Positions 8,568-16,822 are shown, counted from the stretch's first letter. The stretch: 64,000 nucleotides of DNA from Kiloniellales bacterium (GCA_030066685.1 JASJBF010000001.1:1-64000); one strand, 5' to 3'. The notes: a model not told the origin generated them from the sequence alone. Translations and numbers: made by a program.

Positions 8568-9878
8568 TCATTTCGGGTAGCCGGCCTGCTTCATGGTCCG
8601 CTCGGTCGCCCGTTGCGCGGTCTCCAGCGCCTGATCGACCGACATCTGACCGGAGAGGGCGGCCGCGACCGACTGACCGACCTGGGTGCCGATTCCCTGA
8701 AACTCCGGAATGGCGACGAATTGGATGCCGGTATAGGGCACCGGATCCTTGGTCGGTTTCGAAGGATCGGCGGCCAGGATCGAGCCGACCGTGAACTCTG
8801 CGAAGGGCGCCGCCTTGATGTAGGCTGGATTATCGTAGGTCGATTTTCTCGTGCCCGGCGGTGCGGCGACCCAGCCCTCGGTCTCGCCGACCAGCTTGAC
8901 GTAGTCCTTGGAGGTCGCCCACTTCATGAAGTCTTTCGCCGCCGCAACCTTCTGGGAGCTTGCCGGGATCGCGAGCGCCCAGGCCCAGAACCAGCCGGCG
9001 CCGTTCTCGGTCGCCTCGACCGGCGCCTTGGCGAAGCTGGTCTTGTCCGCAACCTTGCTCTCTGAGGGATTGTAGATGTAGCCGGCGGCCGAGGTCGCAT
9101 CGACCCACATCGCGCAGTTGCCGCTGGCGAAGAGGGCGCGGTTCTCGTTGTGGCCGTTGGAGCTGGCGCCCGGCGGGCCATAGTTGTTGAGGATGTCGAC
9201 GTAGTAGTTGATCGCCTTCTTCCAGGGCTCGGAGGTCAGCTGCGGCTTCCAGTCCATGTCGAACCAGCGGCCGCCGAAGGTGTTCACCAGGGTGCCGACG
9301 AAGGCCATGTTCTCGCCCCAGCCCGGCTTGCCGCGGAGGCAAACGCCGTACTGCTGCTTGTCCGGTTTATGCAGCTTCTTGGCGAAGTCCAGGAACTGCG
9401 CGTAGGTCGGCTGGTCCGGCATGGTCAGGCCGGCGGCCTCGAAGAGGTCCTTGCGGTAGAAGGTGAAGGAGCTCTCGGCGTAGAAGGGCACGGCGTAGAG
9501 CTTGCCGTCCGCGGAGAGGCCGTTGCGCACGCCCTCGAAGATGTCCTCGTAGTCGTAGTCGTCGCCGAAGTCGTCGAGCTGGACCAGCCAGTTCTGCCGG
9601 CCCCAGATCGGAGCCTCGTAGGCGCCGATGGTGATGATGTCGAACTGTCCGCCCTTGGTCGCGATGTCGGTGGTCACCCGCTGGCGCAGGACGTTCTCCT
9701 CCAGGACCACCCATTCCAGCTCATGGCCGCTGTCCTTCTCCCACTGGGGAGAGAGCTTCTGCATGATGATCATGTCGGAGTTGTTGACCGTGGCGATGGT
9801 GATCTTTTCGGCCTGCGCGGGCAGGGCGGCGGCCAGCAGGCCGGCCAGGAACGCGCAGGTCGTTGTTGCTTTTTTCAT
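8568..9878 (-). CDS. smoE: Polyol ABC transporter substrate-binding protein (SmoE/MtlE type)
   Basis: Periplasmic sorbitol/mannitol-binding protein of 436 residues. The start ATG 9878 (MKKATTT) follows AGGGAGG by about six bases; an upstream in-frame start has no such site. A signal peptide ends near LPAQAEK (residue ~24). The mature protein follows the SmoE/MtlE family throughout: TIATVNNSDMI, LEENVLRQRVTTDIATKGGQFD, GKPGWGENMAF, GPPGASSNG and the late block YTGIQFVAIPEFQGIGT. The match to SmoE is strong, so a hexitol ligand is likely but not proven. It lies 105 bp after dhaK, which probably holds either a promoter or only the leader. Confidence 0.9.
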   Translation of the reverse strand: MKKATTTCAFLAGLLAAALPAQAEKITIATVNNSDMIIMQKLSPQWEKDSGHELEWVVLEENVLRQRVTTDIATKGGQFDIITIGAYEAPIWGRQNWLVQLDDFGDDYDYEDIFEGVRNGLSADGKLYAVPFYAESSFTFYRKDLFEAAGLTMPDQPTYAQFLDFAKKLHKPDKQQYGVCLRGKPGWGENMAFVGTLVNTFGGRWFDMDWKPQLTSEPWKKAINYYVDILNNYGPPGASSNGHNENRALFASGNCAMWVDATSAAGYIYNPSESKVADKTSFAKAPVEATENGAGWFWAWALAIPASSQKVAAAKDFMKWATSKDYVKLVGETEGWVAAPPGTRKSTYDNPAYIKAAPFAEFTVGSILAADPSKPTKDPVPYTGIQFVAIPEFQGIGTQVGQSVAAALSGQMSVDQALETAQRATERTMKQAGYPK

Positions 9879-9983
9879 TCTTGCCTCCCTCATATGGCCT
9901 TCGACTATAGGACAAGTGTCGAGGCGGGTCATAGGTTTCCGGCCGAGTCTTCAGCGCCCGTTGAATCCGCCCCGCGGCCTTTG

Positions 9984-10976
9984 TCACGCGCCCCAGCGCA
10001 GGGCCGCGGTGTGGACCGGCGCGTCCCAGAGCCGGAGCATCTCGTCGTCGAGCCGGGTGAGGGTGATCGAGCAGCCGGCCATGTCGAGCGAGGTGCAGTA
10101 GTTGCCCACCAGGGAACGGGCGATGGTGAGCCCGCGGTCCCGGCAGAGCGTCGCCGCGGCCTGGTAGACCAGATAAAGCTCCATCAGAGGCGTGCCGCCC
10201 ATCCCGTTGACGAACAAAAGAACCCGCTCGCCGTTTTTCGGCGCAAGGGCCTCGGAGATGGCGCCGACCATCTCGGCCGCGATCTCCTCCGCGCTCGCCA
10301 GGGCGACCCGGCGCCGGCCCGGCTCGCCGTGGATGCCGACGCCCATTTCCATCTCGCCCTCGCCGAGCTCGAAGGTCGGCTTGCCGGCGGCGGGCACGGT
10401 GCAGCTGGTCAGCGCCACGCCCATCGAGCCGGTCGCCGTGTTGACTCTCGCGCCCAGGGCCTGACAGGCGGCAAGGTCGGCGCCGTCCTCGGCGGCGGCG
10501 CCGACGATCTTCTCGACCACCACGGTGCCGGCGACACCGCGCCGGCCCTGGGTGTAGAGCGAGTCCTCGACTGCGACGTCGTCGTTGGTCAGCACCGTCG
10601 CGACCTCGCCGTCGAGCATCTCGGCGGCCATCTCGAAGTTCATCACGTCGCCGGAGTAGTTCTTCACGACGAAGAGGACGCCGGCGCCGCCATCGACCGC
10701 CTGGGCGGCCGCCAGCATCTGGTCCGGGGTCGGCGAGGTAAAGACCTCGCCGGGGCAGGCGGCATCCAGCATGCCCTTGCCGACGAAGCCGGCGTGCAAC
10801 GGCTCGTGCCCGGAGCCGCCGCCGGAGACCAGGGCGACCTTGCCCTGGCTGGCGCCGCCGGCGCGGGTCACGAACTTCGGCGCCAGGCTGACCCTGACCA
10901 GGTCGCCGTGGGCGGTACCGAAGCCGCTGAGGCTGTCGTTCAGGACGTCGTCGACGGCGTTGATCAGCTTCTTCAT
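9984..10976 (-). CDS. dhaK: Dihydroxyacetone kinase subunit DhaK
   Basis: Substrate-binding subunit of PEP-dependent dihydroxyacetone kinase, 330 residues. It holds dihydroxyacetone covalently as a hemiaminal on a histidine, here His216 in VGIHGEPG, with SGGGSGHEP at 51-59 forming the other side of the pocket (His57). DhaL then transfers the phosphate. The gene is separated from dhaL-dhaM by six genes' worth of PTS/regulator sequence and the repeat at 11000-11107, and instead stands directly upstream of the sorbitol importer. That arrangement ties short-ketose phosphorylation to polyol uptake. Related kinases accept erythrulose, so the true substrate may be C3 or C4. Confidence 0.93.
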   Translation of the reverse strand: MKKLINAVDDVLNDSLSGFGTAHGDLVRVSLAPKFVTRAGGASQGKVALVSGGGSGHEPLHAGFVGKGMLDAACPGEVFTSPTPDQMLAAAQAVDGGAGVLFVVKNYSGDVMNFEMAAEMLDGEVATVLTNDDVAVEDSLYTQGRRGVAGTVVVEKIVGAAAEDGADLAACQALGARVNTATGSMGVALTSCTVPAAGKPTFELGEGEMEMGVGIHGEPGRRRVALASAEEIAAEMVGAISEALAPKNGERVLLFVNGMGGTPLMELYLVYQAAATLCRDRGLTIARSLVGNYCTSLDMAGCSITLTRLDDEMLRLWDAPVHTAALRWGA

Positions 10977-10999
10977 CGCTTCTCTCCCCTAACGCTCCG

Positions 11000-11107
11000 A
11001 AAAAGGGATCAGAGTCATTTTCGGGTTCGCTTCGCTCCGGCGCAACGAGCCGCCCTCAGCAGGCCTCGAAGATGATCGCTTGCGAAAAATGACTCTGACC
11101 CCTTTTT
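11000..11107. repeat. Palindrome-bounded element with TGACTCTGACCCC arms
   Basis: The left arm AAAAAGGGATCAGAGTCATT (from 11000) is the near-perfect reverse complement of the right arm that runs 11083-11107 and ends TGACTCTGACCCCTTTTT. Between them lie about 60 bases with no gene. Arms of this kind (AAAAGGGGTCAGAGTCATTTT) are a recurrent palindromic repeat in many bacterial genomes. The T-run at the 3' end on either strand would also suit a terminator, here between the regulator gene stop (11128) and dhaK. Confidence 0.6.
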
Positions 11108-11127
11108 CATGGCTCCTCTGACTAGAA

Positions 11128-11559
11128 TCACTCGTCCTTGCGTGCGAGCGCAATCATGCGTCGGGCCATCTCCTCGATGGCTTCGGCGACTTCGTTCTGG
11201 CGCTTCGGATCCTCGAAGGCCGGGATCTCGATCTCGAGCACGCGGCGGCCGGACGGGGCGACCTCCTCCGGGAAGACCGCCTGCTGGGGGTGCGCCTTGC
11301 GGTAGGCGGCCAGGAAGGCGCGGCGCTCCTCCGGCGAGAAGTGGCAGATCTTCATGATGCTGGCGACGTGCTGCGCCGGCAGGGGAACCCGGTAGTTGGG
11401 ATTGGTGATCTGCGAGACGAAGCTCTTGTGGGTGCCGAGAGCCTCGGCGATGCGCTGCCGGGTGCCGGAGGGCCGGCGTTCCAGGAAGGTCTTGAGGAGG
11501 CTCTTATAGGCCCCGACCGCCTGGCCCGTATCCGGCCGGTCCTCGGCGGCGTCGGTCAT
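11128..11559 (-). CDS. Small HTH (XRE-like) regulator at the end of the dha operon
   Basis: Protein of 143 residues. Residues about 20-80 fit a Cro/XRE-type helix-turn-helix: the block RQRIAEALGTHKSFVSQITN contains a first helix, a turn at G.HKS and a recognition helix. The C-terminal part is predicted helical and charged (QNEVAEAIEEMARRMIALARKDE), possibly for dimerisation. The start overlaps the ptsI stop by four bases (ATGA), so it is translationally coupled and likely reports on or controls the same operon. It is a candidate for the repressor of the palindrome at 20314-20332, though XRE proteins often bind different sites; this is inference. I cannot name the subfamily. Confidence 0.75.
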   Translation of the reverse strand: MTDAAEDRPDTGQAVGAYKSLLKTFLERRPSGTRQRIAEALGTHKSFVSQITNPNYRVPLPAQHVASIMKICHFSPEERRAFLAAYRKAHPQQAVFPEEVAPSGRRVLEIEIPAFEDPKRQNEVAEAIEEMARRMIALARKDE

Positions 11560-13184
11560 GGGGCAGCCGCCTTTCCGCGCTCGCCGCGCAGCGCCAGCTT
11601 GACCCGGCCGAGCTGCGCCGGCGCCACGGACAACGAGCGCAGGCCGCAGTCGAGCAGCAGCGTGACCAGGGCGGTATCGCTGGCCAGGTCGCCGCAGAGC
11701 CCGATCTCGACCCCGCGCGCCCGGGCGGCCTCGACGCTGCGCGCGATCAGCTCGAGCACCGCCGGATGGTCGGCAAGGGCGAGGGCGGCTAGCGCCGGGT
11801 TGTCGCGGGCCGCCGCCATGACGTACTGGATCAGGTCGTTGGAGCCGATGGAGTAGAAGTCGGCCGCGAAGTCTCCGGCGGTCAGCGCCGCCGCCGGCAC
11901 CTCGATCATGATGCCGAGCGCCGGCCTGCCGTGCGGCAGGCCCTCGGCGGCCAGCTCGGCCAGGACCTCGTCCAGCAGGCGCCGGGCCCGGTCGAGCTCC
12001 TCCGGCAAGGTCACCATCGGCAGCATGACCTTCAGCGGGCCCTCGGCGGCGGCCCGCGCCAGGGCGCGCAGCTGGACCCGGAAGACCTCGGGGTGGGCGA
12101 GGGAGAGCCGCAGGCCGCGCTGGCCCAGGAAGGGATTCGTCTCGGCGTCCATGGTGATGCCGGGGATCGGCTTGTCGCCGCCGGCATCCAGGGTGCGGAT
12201 GGTGACCGGCTTGCCGCCGGCCCAGGCCAGGATCCGTCGGTAGACCGCGAGCTGCGCCGCCTCGTCCGGCGGCTCGCTGCCCGCGAAGAGGAACTCGGTG
12301 CGAGTCAGGCCGATGCCGTCGCAATGGGCCGGCGAAAGGCCCTCGAGGATCGCCGGGTCGTCGACGTTGATCAGGACCTGGACCCGTTCACCCTCGGCGG
12401 TGACAGCGTCCTCGGCGAGCGCCTCGGCCGCGGCCGCGTCGCCCTCGGCCCGGGCCTGGATGCGGCTCTGTACCTGTGCCAGGGTGCCGTCGCTGGGCGC
12501 CAGGATCAGCCGCCCGGCCTCGGCGTCGAGCACCGCCGGCGCGTCCGGGGCGAGGTGATCGAGCTCGGCGTCGAGGCCGACGATCAAGGGGATGCCCCGC
12601 GCGCGGGCCAGGATCGCGACGTGGCTGGTCTTGCTGCCGCCGCGGATCGCGCCGCCACCGAGGCGCTGCCAGTCGAGCTCGAGGAAGCGGCTCGGAGTCA
12701 GGTCTTCGGCGACCAGGATGGCGCCCTCGGCCAGGGCCGGCCGGCTGCCGCTTTCCTTGCTCGCCAGCGCCCGCAGCACCCGGTCCTTTAGGTCGGTCAG
12801 GTCCTCGGCCCGGGCCGAAAGGTATTCGTCCGCGCCGCTGCGGTACTCGGCGATCTCCCTGTCCAGGGCCTGGTCCCAGGCGCCGTGGGCGCTGCCGCCG
12901 GCCTGGACGTCCTTGAAGATCGGCGCCAGGAGGTCGTCGTCCTCCAGCAGCGCGAGCTGGAACTCCAGGATTCCGGCGGCCAGCTCGTCCTCGCCGGCGA
13001 TCAGGGCGGCCAGATCCTCCTTGGCCCGCGCGACGGCGGCCAGCAGGGCCTCGCATTCCTGGGCGATGCTGCCGACCCGGCGCCCGCCGAGGCGGACGCC
13101 GCCGTCGCGCGCGATGCGGCCGATGACCAGGCCTTCGGCGGCCGGAATGCCCGCGATCACGCGCTCGCTGGTCGCTTCAGCCAT
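11556..13184 (-). CDS. ptsI: Phosphoenolpyruvate-protein phosphotransferase (enzyme I)
   Basis: PTS enzyme I of 542 residues, which takes phosphate from PEP and passes it to HPr. The phosphorylated residue is His188 in GGSKTSHVAILAR, and the PEP-binding C-terminal barrel shows DAGGDKPIPG, NPFLGQRG, IMIEVPAA, GSNDLIQY and the active-site cysteine in LCGDLASD. ATG 13184 (MAEATSERV) is chosen because the preceding residues in the open frame are a Trp-rich shadow of HPr. The start overlaps the HPr stop by eight bases. Its place between HPr and a regulator in a dha operon makes it a dedicated phosphate donor for DhaM, a job that in E. coli is done by domains fused to DhaM plus the general EI. Confidence 0.92.
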   Translation of the reverse strand: MAEATSERVIAGIPAAEGLVIGRIARDGGVRLGGRRVGSIAQECEALLAAVARAKEDLAALIAGEDELAAGILEFQLALLEDDDLLAPIFKDVQAGGSAHGAWDQALDREIAEYRSGADEYLSARAEDLTDLKDRVLRALASKESGSRPALAEGAILVAEDLTPSRFLELDWQRLGGGAIRGGSKTSHVAILARARGIPLIVGLDAELDHLAPDAPAVLDAEAGRLILAPSDGTLAQVQSRIQARAEGDAAAAEALAEDAVTAEGERVQVLINVDDPAILEGLSPAHCDGIGLTRTEFLFAGSEPPDEAAQLAVYRRILAWAGGKPVTIRTLDAGGDKPIPGITMDAETNPFLGQRGLRLSLAHPEVFRVQLRALARAAAEGPLKVMLPMVTLPEELDRARRLLDEVLAELAAEGLPHGRPALGIMIEVPAAALTAGDFAADFYSIGSNDLIQYVMAAARDNPALAALALADHPAVLELIARSVEAARARGVEIGLCGDLASDTALVTLLLDCGLRSLSVAPAQLGRVKLALRGERGKAAAP

Positions 13185-13473
13185 CGAAGTCCCGTTCCAC
13201 CAGGTCCACCAGGGCGGCCACCGCATCCGCGGCGTCGTCGCCGCTGGCCCGGAAGCAGAGGGTCGCGCCGTGGCCGGCCTTCAGCTTCATGACCGCGTTG
13301 GGCGACTTGGCGTTGACCCAGTCCGCCTCGGCCCCGACCCGGACCTCGACCGCGGCCTGGTAGGCCTTGGCGAGCTTGGTCAGCTTGACCGCCGGCCGGG
13401 CGTGGAGGCCGGTCGGGTCCCGGACCACCGCCTCGCCCAGCGCCTCGGTCAGGTCCTTGGCTGCGTCGCTCAT
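13177..13473 (-). CDS. ptsH: HPr family phosphocarrier protein
   Basis: HPr of 98 residues, the small carrier between enzyme I and DhaM. The phosphorylation site is His24 in DPTGLHARPA. The second conserved region WVNAKSPNAVMKLKAG aligns with the usual regulatory-serine area; a serine is present (AKSPNA), so I make no claim on HPr kinase control. The start overlaps the dhaM stop by four bases (ATGA). The product is slightly longer than the ~85-90 residues of typical HPr because of an N-terminal extension of about ten residues. Confidence 0.92.
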   Translation of the reverse strand: MSDAAKDLTEALGEAVVRDPTGLHARPAVKLTKLAKAYQAAVEVRVGAEADWVNAKSPNAVMKLKAGHGATLCFRASGDDAADAVAALVDLVERDFDG

Positions 13474-13859
13474 GACAGGAACTCCTCGGCCGTGGCCCGG
13501 ACCTCGGCCAGGGTGGAGCCGCCGGCGGCCTCGGTCGCGGCCATGACCGCGCCTTCCACGATCGGCGCGTTGCAGATCACGACCCGTTCCTGCATCTCGG
13601 CGGGCAGCATCTCGATGGCCATCTCGCTGTTGGTTTCCGCGCCGCCGAGGTCGATCAGCAGGGCCACGCCCGGAGGACCGAAGACCGACCGGATGGCCTC
13701 CATGATCGCCGGCACGCTGGTGCCCAGGCCGCCCTCGGGGTTGCCGCCGCAGTGGGCGACGCGGACCTCGTCGCCGACCATTTCCCGCACCATGTCGGCC
13801 GCGCCCTTCGCGACCTCGGAGGAATGCGAGACGATGACGATGGAGACGCAGTCGCTCAT
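13470..13859 (-). CDS. dhaM: Dihydroxyacetone kinase phosphotransfer subunit DhaM (EIIA domain only)
   Basis: Single-domain DhaM of 129 residues (mannose-family EIIA fold), which rephosphorylates the ADP bound to DhaL. The active histidine is His12 in IVIVSHSSEVAKG. E. coli DhaM is one polypeptide with EIIA, HPr and truncated EI domains. Here those three functions are three adjacent genes with 4- to 8-bp overlaps. The start overlaps the dhaL stop by four bases. Confidence 0.93.
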   Translation of the reverse strand: MSDCVSIVIVSHSSEVAKGAADMVREMVGDEVRVAHCGGNPEGGLGTSVPAIMEAIRSVFGPPGVALLIDLGGAETNSEMAIEMLPAEMQERVVICNAPIVEGAVMAATEAAGGSTLAEVRATAEEFLS

Positions 13860-14470
13860 GTCTTGCCCTCGATGACGTCACAAACGGCATGGACCAGCAG
13901 CGTGGAGGATCGGGCCCCTGGATCCAGGTGCCCGACCGAGCGCTCGCCCAGGAAGGAGGCGCGGCCCTTGGTCGCCAGCATGTCCTTGGTCGCGGCCAGG
14001 CCTTGGTCGGCGGCCGCCCGGGCCGCCGCCGGGAGGTCGTCCCCGGCCGCCTTCAGGGCCGCCGCGACCGGGACCAGCACGTCGAGCATGGTCTTCTCCC
14101 CGGCCTCCGACTTGCCGCGCTTCTTCACCGCCTCCACGCCCTCGGCGAGCATCGCGGCCACGTCGGCCCCGCCGCTCGGGCTCTCCTGGCCGGCCGCCTT
14201 GCCCATGCCCATCAGCAGCGAGCCGTAGAGCGGACCCGAGGCGCCGCCGACGGTCATGACCAGGGTCATGCCCGCCTTCTGCAGCGCGCCGGGCAAGGGC
14301 AGGGCGCCGATCTCCTCGGCGGCCGCGGCGATGGCGTCGAAGCCGCGCTTCATGTTGACGCCGTGGTCGCCGTCGCCGATCGCCTGGTCGAGGGCGGTCA
14401 GCTCCTCGGCGTGCGCGGCGATGGTCGTCGCCGTCCGGGCGATCAGGCGCTGGAGCAGGTCAGGTGCCAT
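13856..14470 (-). CDS. dhaL: Dihydroxyacetone kinase subunit DhaL
   Basis: ADP-binding phosphotransfer subunit of 204 residues. The Mg-binding aspartates lie in LDQAIGDGDHG (Asp28, Asp33, Asp35), and the lid/ADP motifs GGASGPLYGS and LGERSVGHLDPGARS are complete. DhaL passes phosphate from DhaM to dihydroxyacetone held on DhaK. Its start overlaps the 3' end of the preceding ATPase gene by 11 bp, so kinase subunits and importer 1 form one transcription unit. Confidence 0.93.
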   Translation of the reverse strand: MAPDLLQRLIARTATTIAAHAEELTALDQAIGDGDHGVNMKRGFDAIAAAAEEIGALPLPGALQKAGMTLVMTVGGASGPLYGSLLMGMGKAAGQESPSGGADVAAMLAEGVEAVKKRGKSEAGEKTMLDVLVPVAAALKAAGDDLPAAARAAADQGLAATKDMLATKGRASFLGERSVGHLDPGARSSTLLVHAVCDVIEGKT

Positions 14471-15515
14471 AGGCGGCCTCCACCTTTGCCTTGGTTTCCG
14501 GTCCGGTGATCCTCCGGCCCGCCTTATCGAAGAAGAGCGCGGCGCCGGGGCGGACGGCGATCCGGGTCTTCTCGCCCTCGGCCACGGGATCGTGGGCGCC
14601 GAGCAGGGCCCGCAGGGTCAGACCCTCGACCGAGAGCAGGACCAGAGTCTCGACGCCCAGGTGCTCGACTGCCAGGACCTCGGCTGCCACCCCGTCCTCG
14701 CGATGCAGCAGGACATCCTCGGGCCGGACCCCGGTGGTCGCCGCCTCCGCGGGCAGGTCCTTCACGCCCAGGGTCCCGCTCGGCACCAGGTTGATCTGCG
14801 GGCTGCCGAGGCGGCGGGCGACGTGGATGTCGTTGGGCCGCTCGTAGACCTCGCGCGGCGCGCCAACCTGGACCAGGCGTCCCTCGGAAAGCACGCCGAT
14901 GCGGTCGGCCAGGGTCATGGCCTCGAGCTGGTCGTGGGTGACGTAGAGGATGGTCGCGCCCAGGTCGCGCTGGATGCGCTTGAGCTCGATCCGAAGGTCC
15001 TCACGCAGCTTGGCGTCGAGCGAGGACAGCGGCTCGTCCATCAGGTAGATCGACGGGCGGCGGACCAAGGCGCGGCCGATGGCGACTCGCTGCATCTCGC
15101 CGCCGGAGAGCTGGGTCGCGCGGTTCTTCAGCTTGGACTCGATCCGCAGCAGGCGGGCGATCTCCCGCACGCGGGCCTCGATCTCCGCCGCCGGCCGCTT
15201 GCGGCCCGGCGCGCGCAGCGGAAAGGCGAGGTTGTCGAAGACCGTGTAGTGGGGATAGAGCGAGTACTGCTGAAACACGAAGCAGACGTCGCGCTCGGCG
15301 GGCGTAGTCTTTGTGACGTCGCGGCCGTCGATCTCGATGCGGCCTTGCTCCGGTCGTTCCAGGCCGGCGACCAGGCGCAAGGTGGTGGTTTTGCCGGCGC
15401 CGGTCGGGCCGAGCAGCACCACGAACTCGCCGTCGGCGATCGTGAGCGAGAGGTCGGAGACGGCCACCGTCTTGTCGAAGCGCTTGGTGACGCCGGTCAG
15501 CGCGACTTCAGGCAT
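14460..15515 (-). CDS. ABC transporter ATP-binding protein, second ATPase of importer 1
   Basis: Cytosolic MalK-type ATPase of 351 residues. Walker A is GPTGAGKTTT (36-45), an uncommon variant for sugar ATPases, which normally have GPSGCGKS/T. The Q-loop is FQQYSLYPH, the signature [14 protein letters not shown], Walker B YLMDEPLSSLD and the switch YVTHDQ. A C-terminal regulatory OB domain follows. ATG 15515 (MPEVALTG) is preferred to a GTG six bases upstream. It overlaps the end of the other ATPase gene by 8 bp. Two unlike ATPases in one operon suggest a heterodimer, as in GlpS/GlpT glycerol importers of rhizobia. Confidence 0.88.
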   Translation of the reverse strand: MPEVALTGVTKRFDKTVAVSDLSLTIADGEFVVLLGPTGAGKTTTLRLVAGLERPEQGRIEIDGRDVTKTTPAERDVCFVFQQYSLYPHYTVFDNLAFPLRAPGRKRPAAEIEARVREIARLLRIESKLKNRATQLSGGEMQRVAIGRALVRRPSIYLMDEPLSSLDAKLREDLRIELKRIQRDLGATILYVTHDQLEAMTLADRIGVLSEGRLVQVGAPREVYERPNDIHVARRLGSPQINLVPSGTLGVKDLPAEAATTGVRPEDVLLHREDGVAAEVLAVEHLGVETLVLLSVEGLTLRALLGAHDPVAEGEKTRIAVRPGAALFFDKAGRRITGPETKAKVEAAYGT

Positions 15516-16617
15516 GACCACCTCGCTGGCCGGCTCCGGCGTAGAGGTCGCTCATCACCGCCTTGTCGCTCTCCGGATGGAAGACCACGAGCCGCTCGGT
15601 CTCGAAGTCGAGCCCGACCGCCTCCCCGTAGTCGACCCGCACCGTGTTGGGCGCGCGGATCTTCAGCCGGCCGGCGTCGGTATCGACCGTGACCAGCTGG
15701 CGCGTGCCCATGTACTCGACTCCGAAGACGCGGCCGCGCAGCGGGCCATCCTCGGCGATCCGGATGTGCTCCGGCCGGACGCCGAGGACCGCGTCCGCAT
15801 GGTCGAGACCTTCGTGCAGCTTCGGTATGGCGATCTGGCCGCCGTTGACCTCAACGCCGCTGGCACCGGCCTCGAGACCGCCCTTGGCTTGGAGAAAGTT
15901 CATCGCCGGGCTGCCGATGAAGCTGGCAACGAAGCGGGTCGCCGGGCGCTCGTAGACCTCGACCGGCGGGCCGACCTGCAGCACCTCGCCCTCGTCCATG
16001 ACGCAGATCCGGTCGGCCATGGACATGGCCTCGATCTGGTCGTGGGTCACGTAGACCGTGGTCGCCCCGATGCGGTTGTGCAGCAGGCGCAGCTCCTCGC
16101 ACATCAGCTCGCGGAACTCGGCGTCCAGGGCGCCCAGGGGCTCGTCCATCAGGAAGGCCTTGGCCCGGCGCACAATGGCCCGGCCCAGGGCGACCCGCTG
16201 CCGGTCGCCGCTGGACAGGCCGCTGACCGGACGATTGAGCAGGTGATCGATGCGTAGCAGCCTGGCCACCTCCTCGGTGCGCTCGCGGATCTCGCGGCGC
16301 GGCAGGCGCTGGATCCGGAGCGGGAAGGAGATGTTCTTGCGCACGTTCATGTGCGGGTAGAGCGCGAAGAGCTGGAACACGAAGGCGATGTCGCGCTCCG
16401 AGCCGCGGTTGAAGGTGACGTCCTCGCCGTCGAGGAAGATCTGGCCGGCGCTCGGCATCTCCAGGCCGGCGATCATGCGCAGGGTCGTGGTCTTGCCGCA
16501 GCCCGAGGGGCCGAGCATGACGAAGAACTCGCCGTCGCGGACAGTGAAGGACGAATCCCGCACCGCGACGAAGTCGCCGAAGGCCTTGTGCAGCTTCTCG
16601 ATGCGGATCTCGGCCAC
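15508..16617 (-). CDS. ABC transporter ATP-binding protein, first ATPase of importer 1
   Basis: MalK-type ATPase of 369 residues with Walker A GPSGCGKTTT (36-45), Q-loop FQLFALYPHMNV, Walker B FLMDEPLGALD and switch YVTHDQ. The signature motif is LSSGDRQRVALGRA (134-147). LSSGD in place of LSGGQ is a clear deviation that could make one ATP site weak. The C-terminal OB domain is complete. The gene starts 4 bp after the small membrane-protein stop and overlaps the second ATPase gene. Confidence 0.88.
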   Translation of the reverse strand: MAEIRIEKLHKAFGDFVAVRDSSFTVRDGEFFVMLGPSGCGKTTTLRMIAGLEMPSAGQIFLDGEDVTFNRGSERDIAFVFQLFALYPHMNVRKNISFPLRIQRLPRREIRERTEEVARLLRIDHLLNRPVSGLSSGDRQRVALGRAIVRRAKAFLMDEPLGALDAEFRELMCEELRLLHNRIGATTVYVTHDQIEAMSMADRICVMDEGEVLQVGPPVEVYERPATRFVASFIGSPAMNFLQAKGGLEAGASGVEVNGGQIAIPKLHEGLDHADAVLGVRPEHIRIAEDGPLRGRVFGVEYMGTRQLVTVDTDAGRLKIRAPNTVRVDYGEAVGLDFETERLVVFHPESDKAVMSDLYAGAGQRGGHA

Positions 16618-16621
16618 GGGG

Positions 16622-16822
16622 TCACTCCGGGAAATGGCTGACGACGACGAAGCCGATCGTGCCGGCCAGGATCACGGCGAAGGAATAGCCGAAGAGGGTC
16701 AGCGAGAAGGGTTGCATCAGCATGACCACGCCGGCCGCGATGGCCGCGGTCGCCGCGTTCTCCCAGGGCCCGCGGCGGAAGAAGCGGGCCGGGCCCTTGG
16801 CCGTTTCCTGGTGATCGCTCAT
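16622..16822 (-). CDS. 66-residue two-helix membrane protein of the ABC operon
   Basis: A small protein not recognisable by family. A charged N-terminus of about 20 residues (ending FFRRGPWEN) is followed by two hydrophobic segments at about 24-42 and 44-62, and a short tail SHFPE. It starts at 16822 with a four-base ATGA overlap with the upstream permease and stops 4 bp before the first ATPase gene. Such tight coupling on both sides argues that it is translated and belongs to the importer. Glycerol-type ABC operons of rhizobia also carry a small membrane protein at a comparable place (GlpU), but this sequence does not obviously resemble the DUF2160 proteins I know. Confidence 0.75.
   Translation of the reverse strand: MSDHQETAKGPARFFRRGPWENAATAAIAAGVVMLMQPFSLTLFGYSFAVILAGTIGFVVVSHFPE

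Noticed and set aside
16622-16822. Naming the small membrane protein as GlpU/DUF2160
   Set aside because: The position fits a glycerol-type operon but the sequence does not show the Trp-rich N-terminus I associate with DUF2160.
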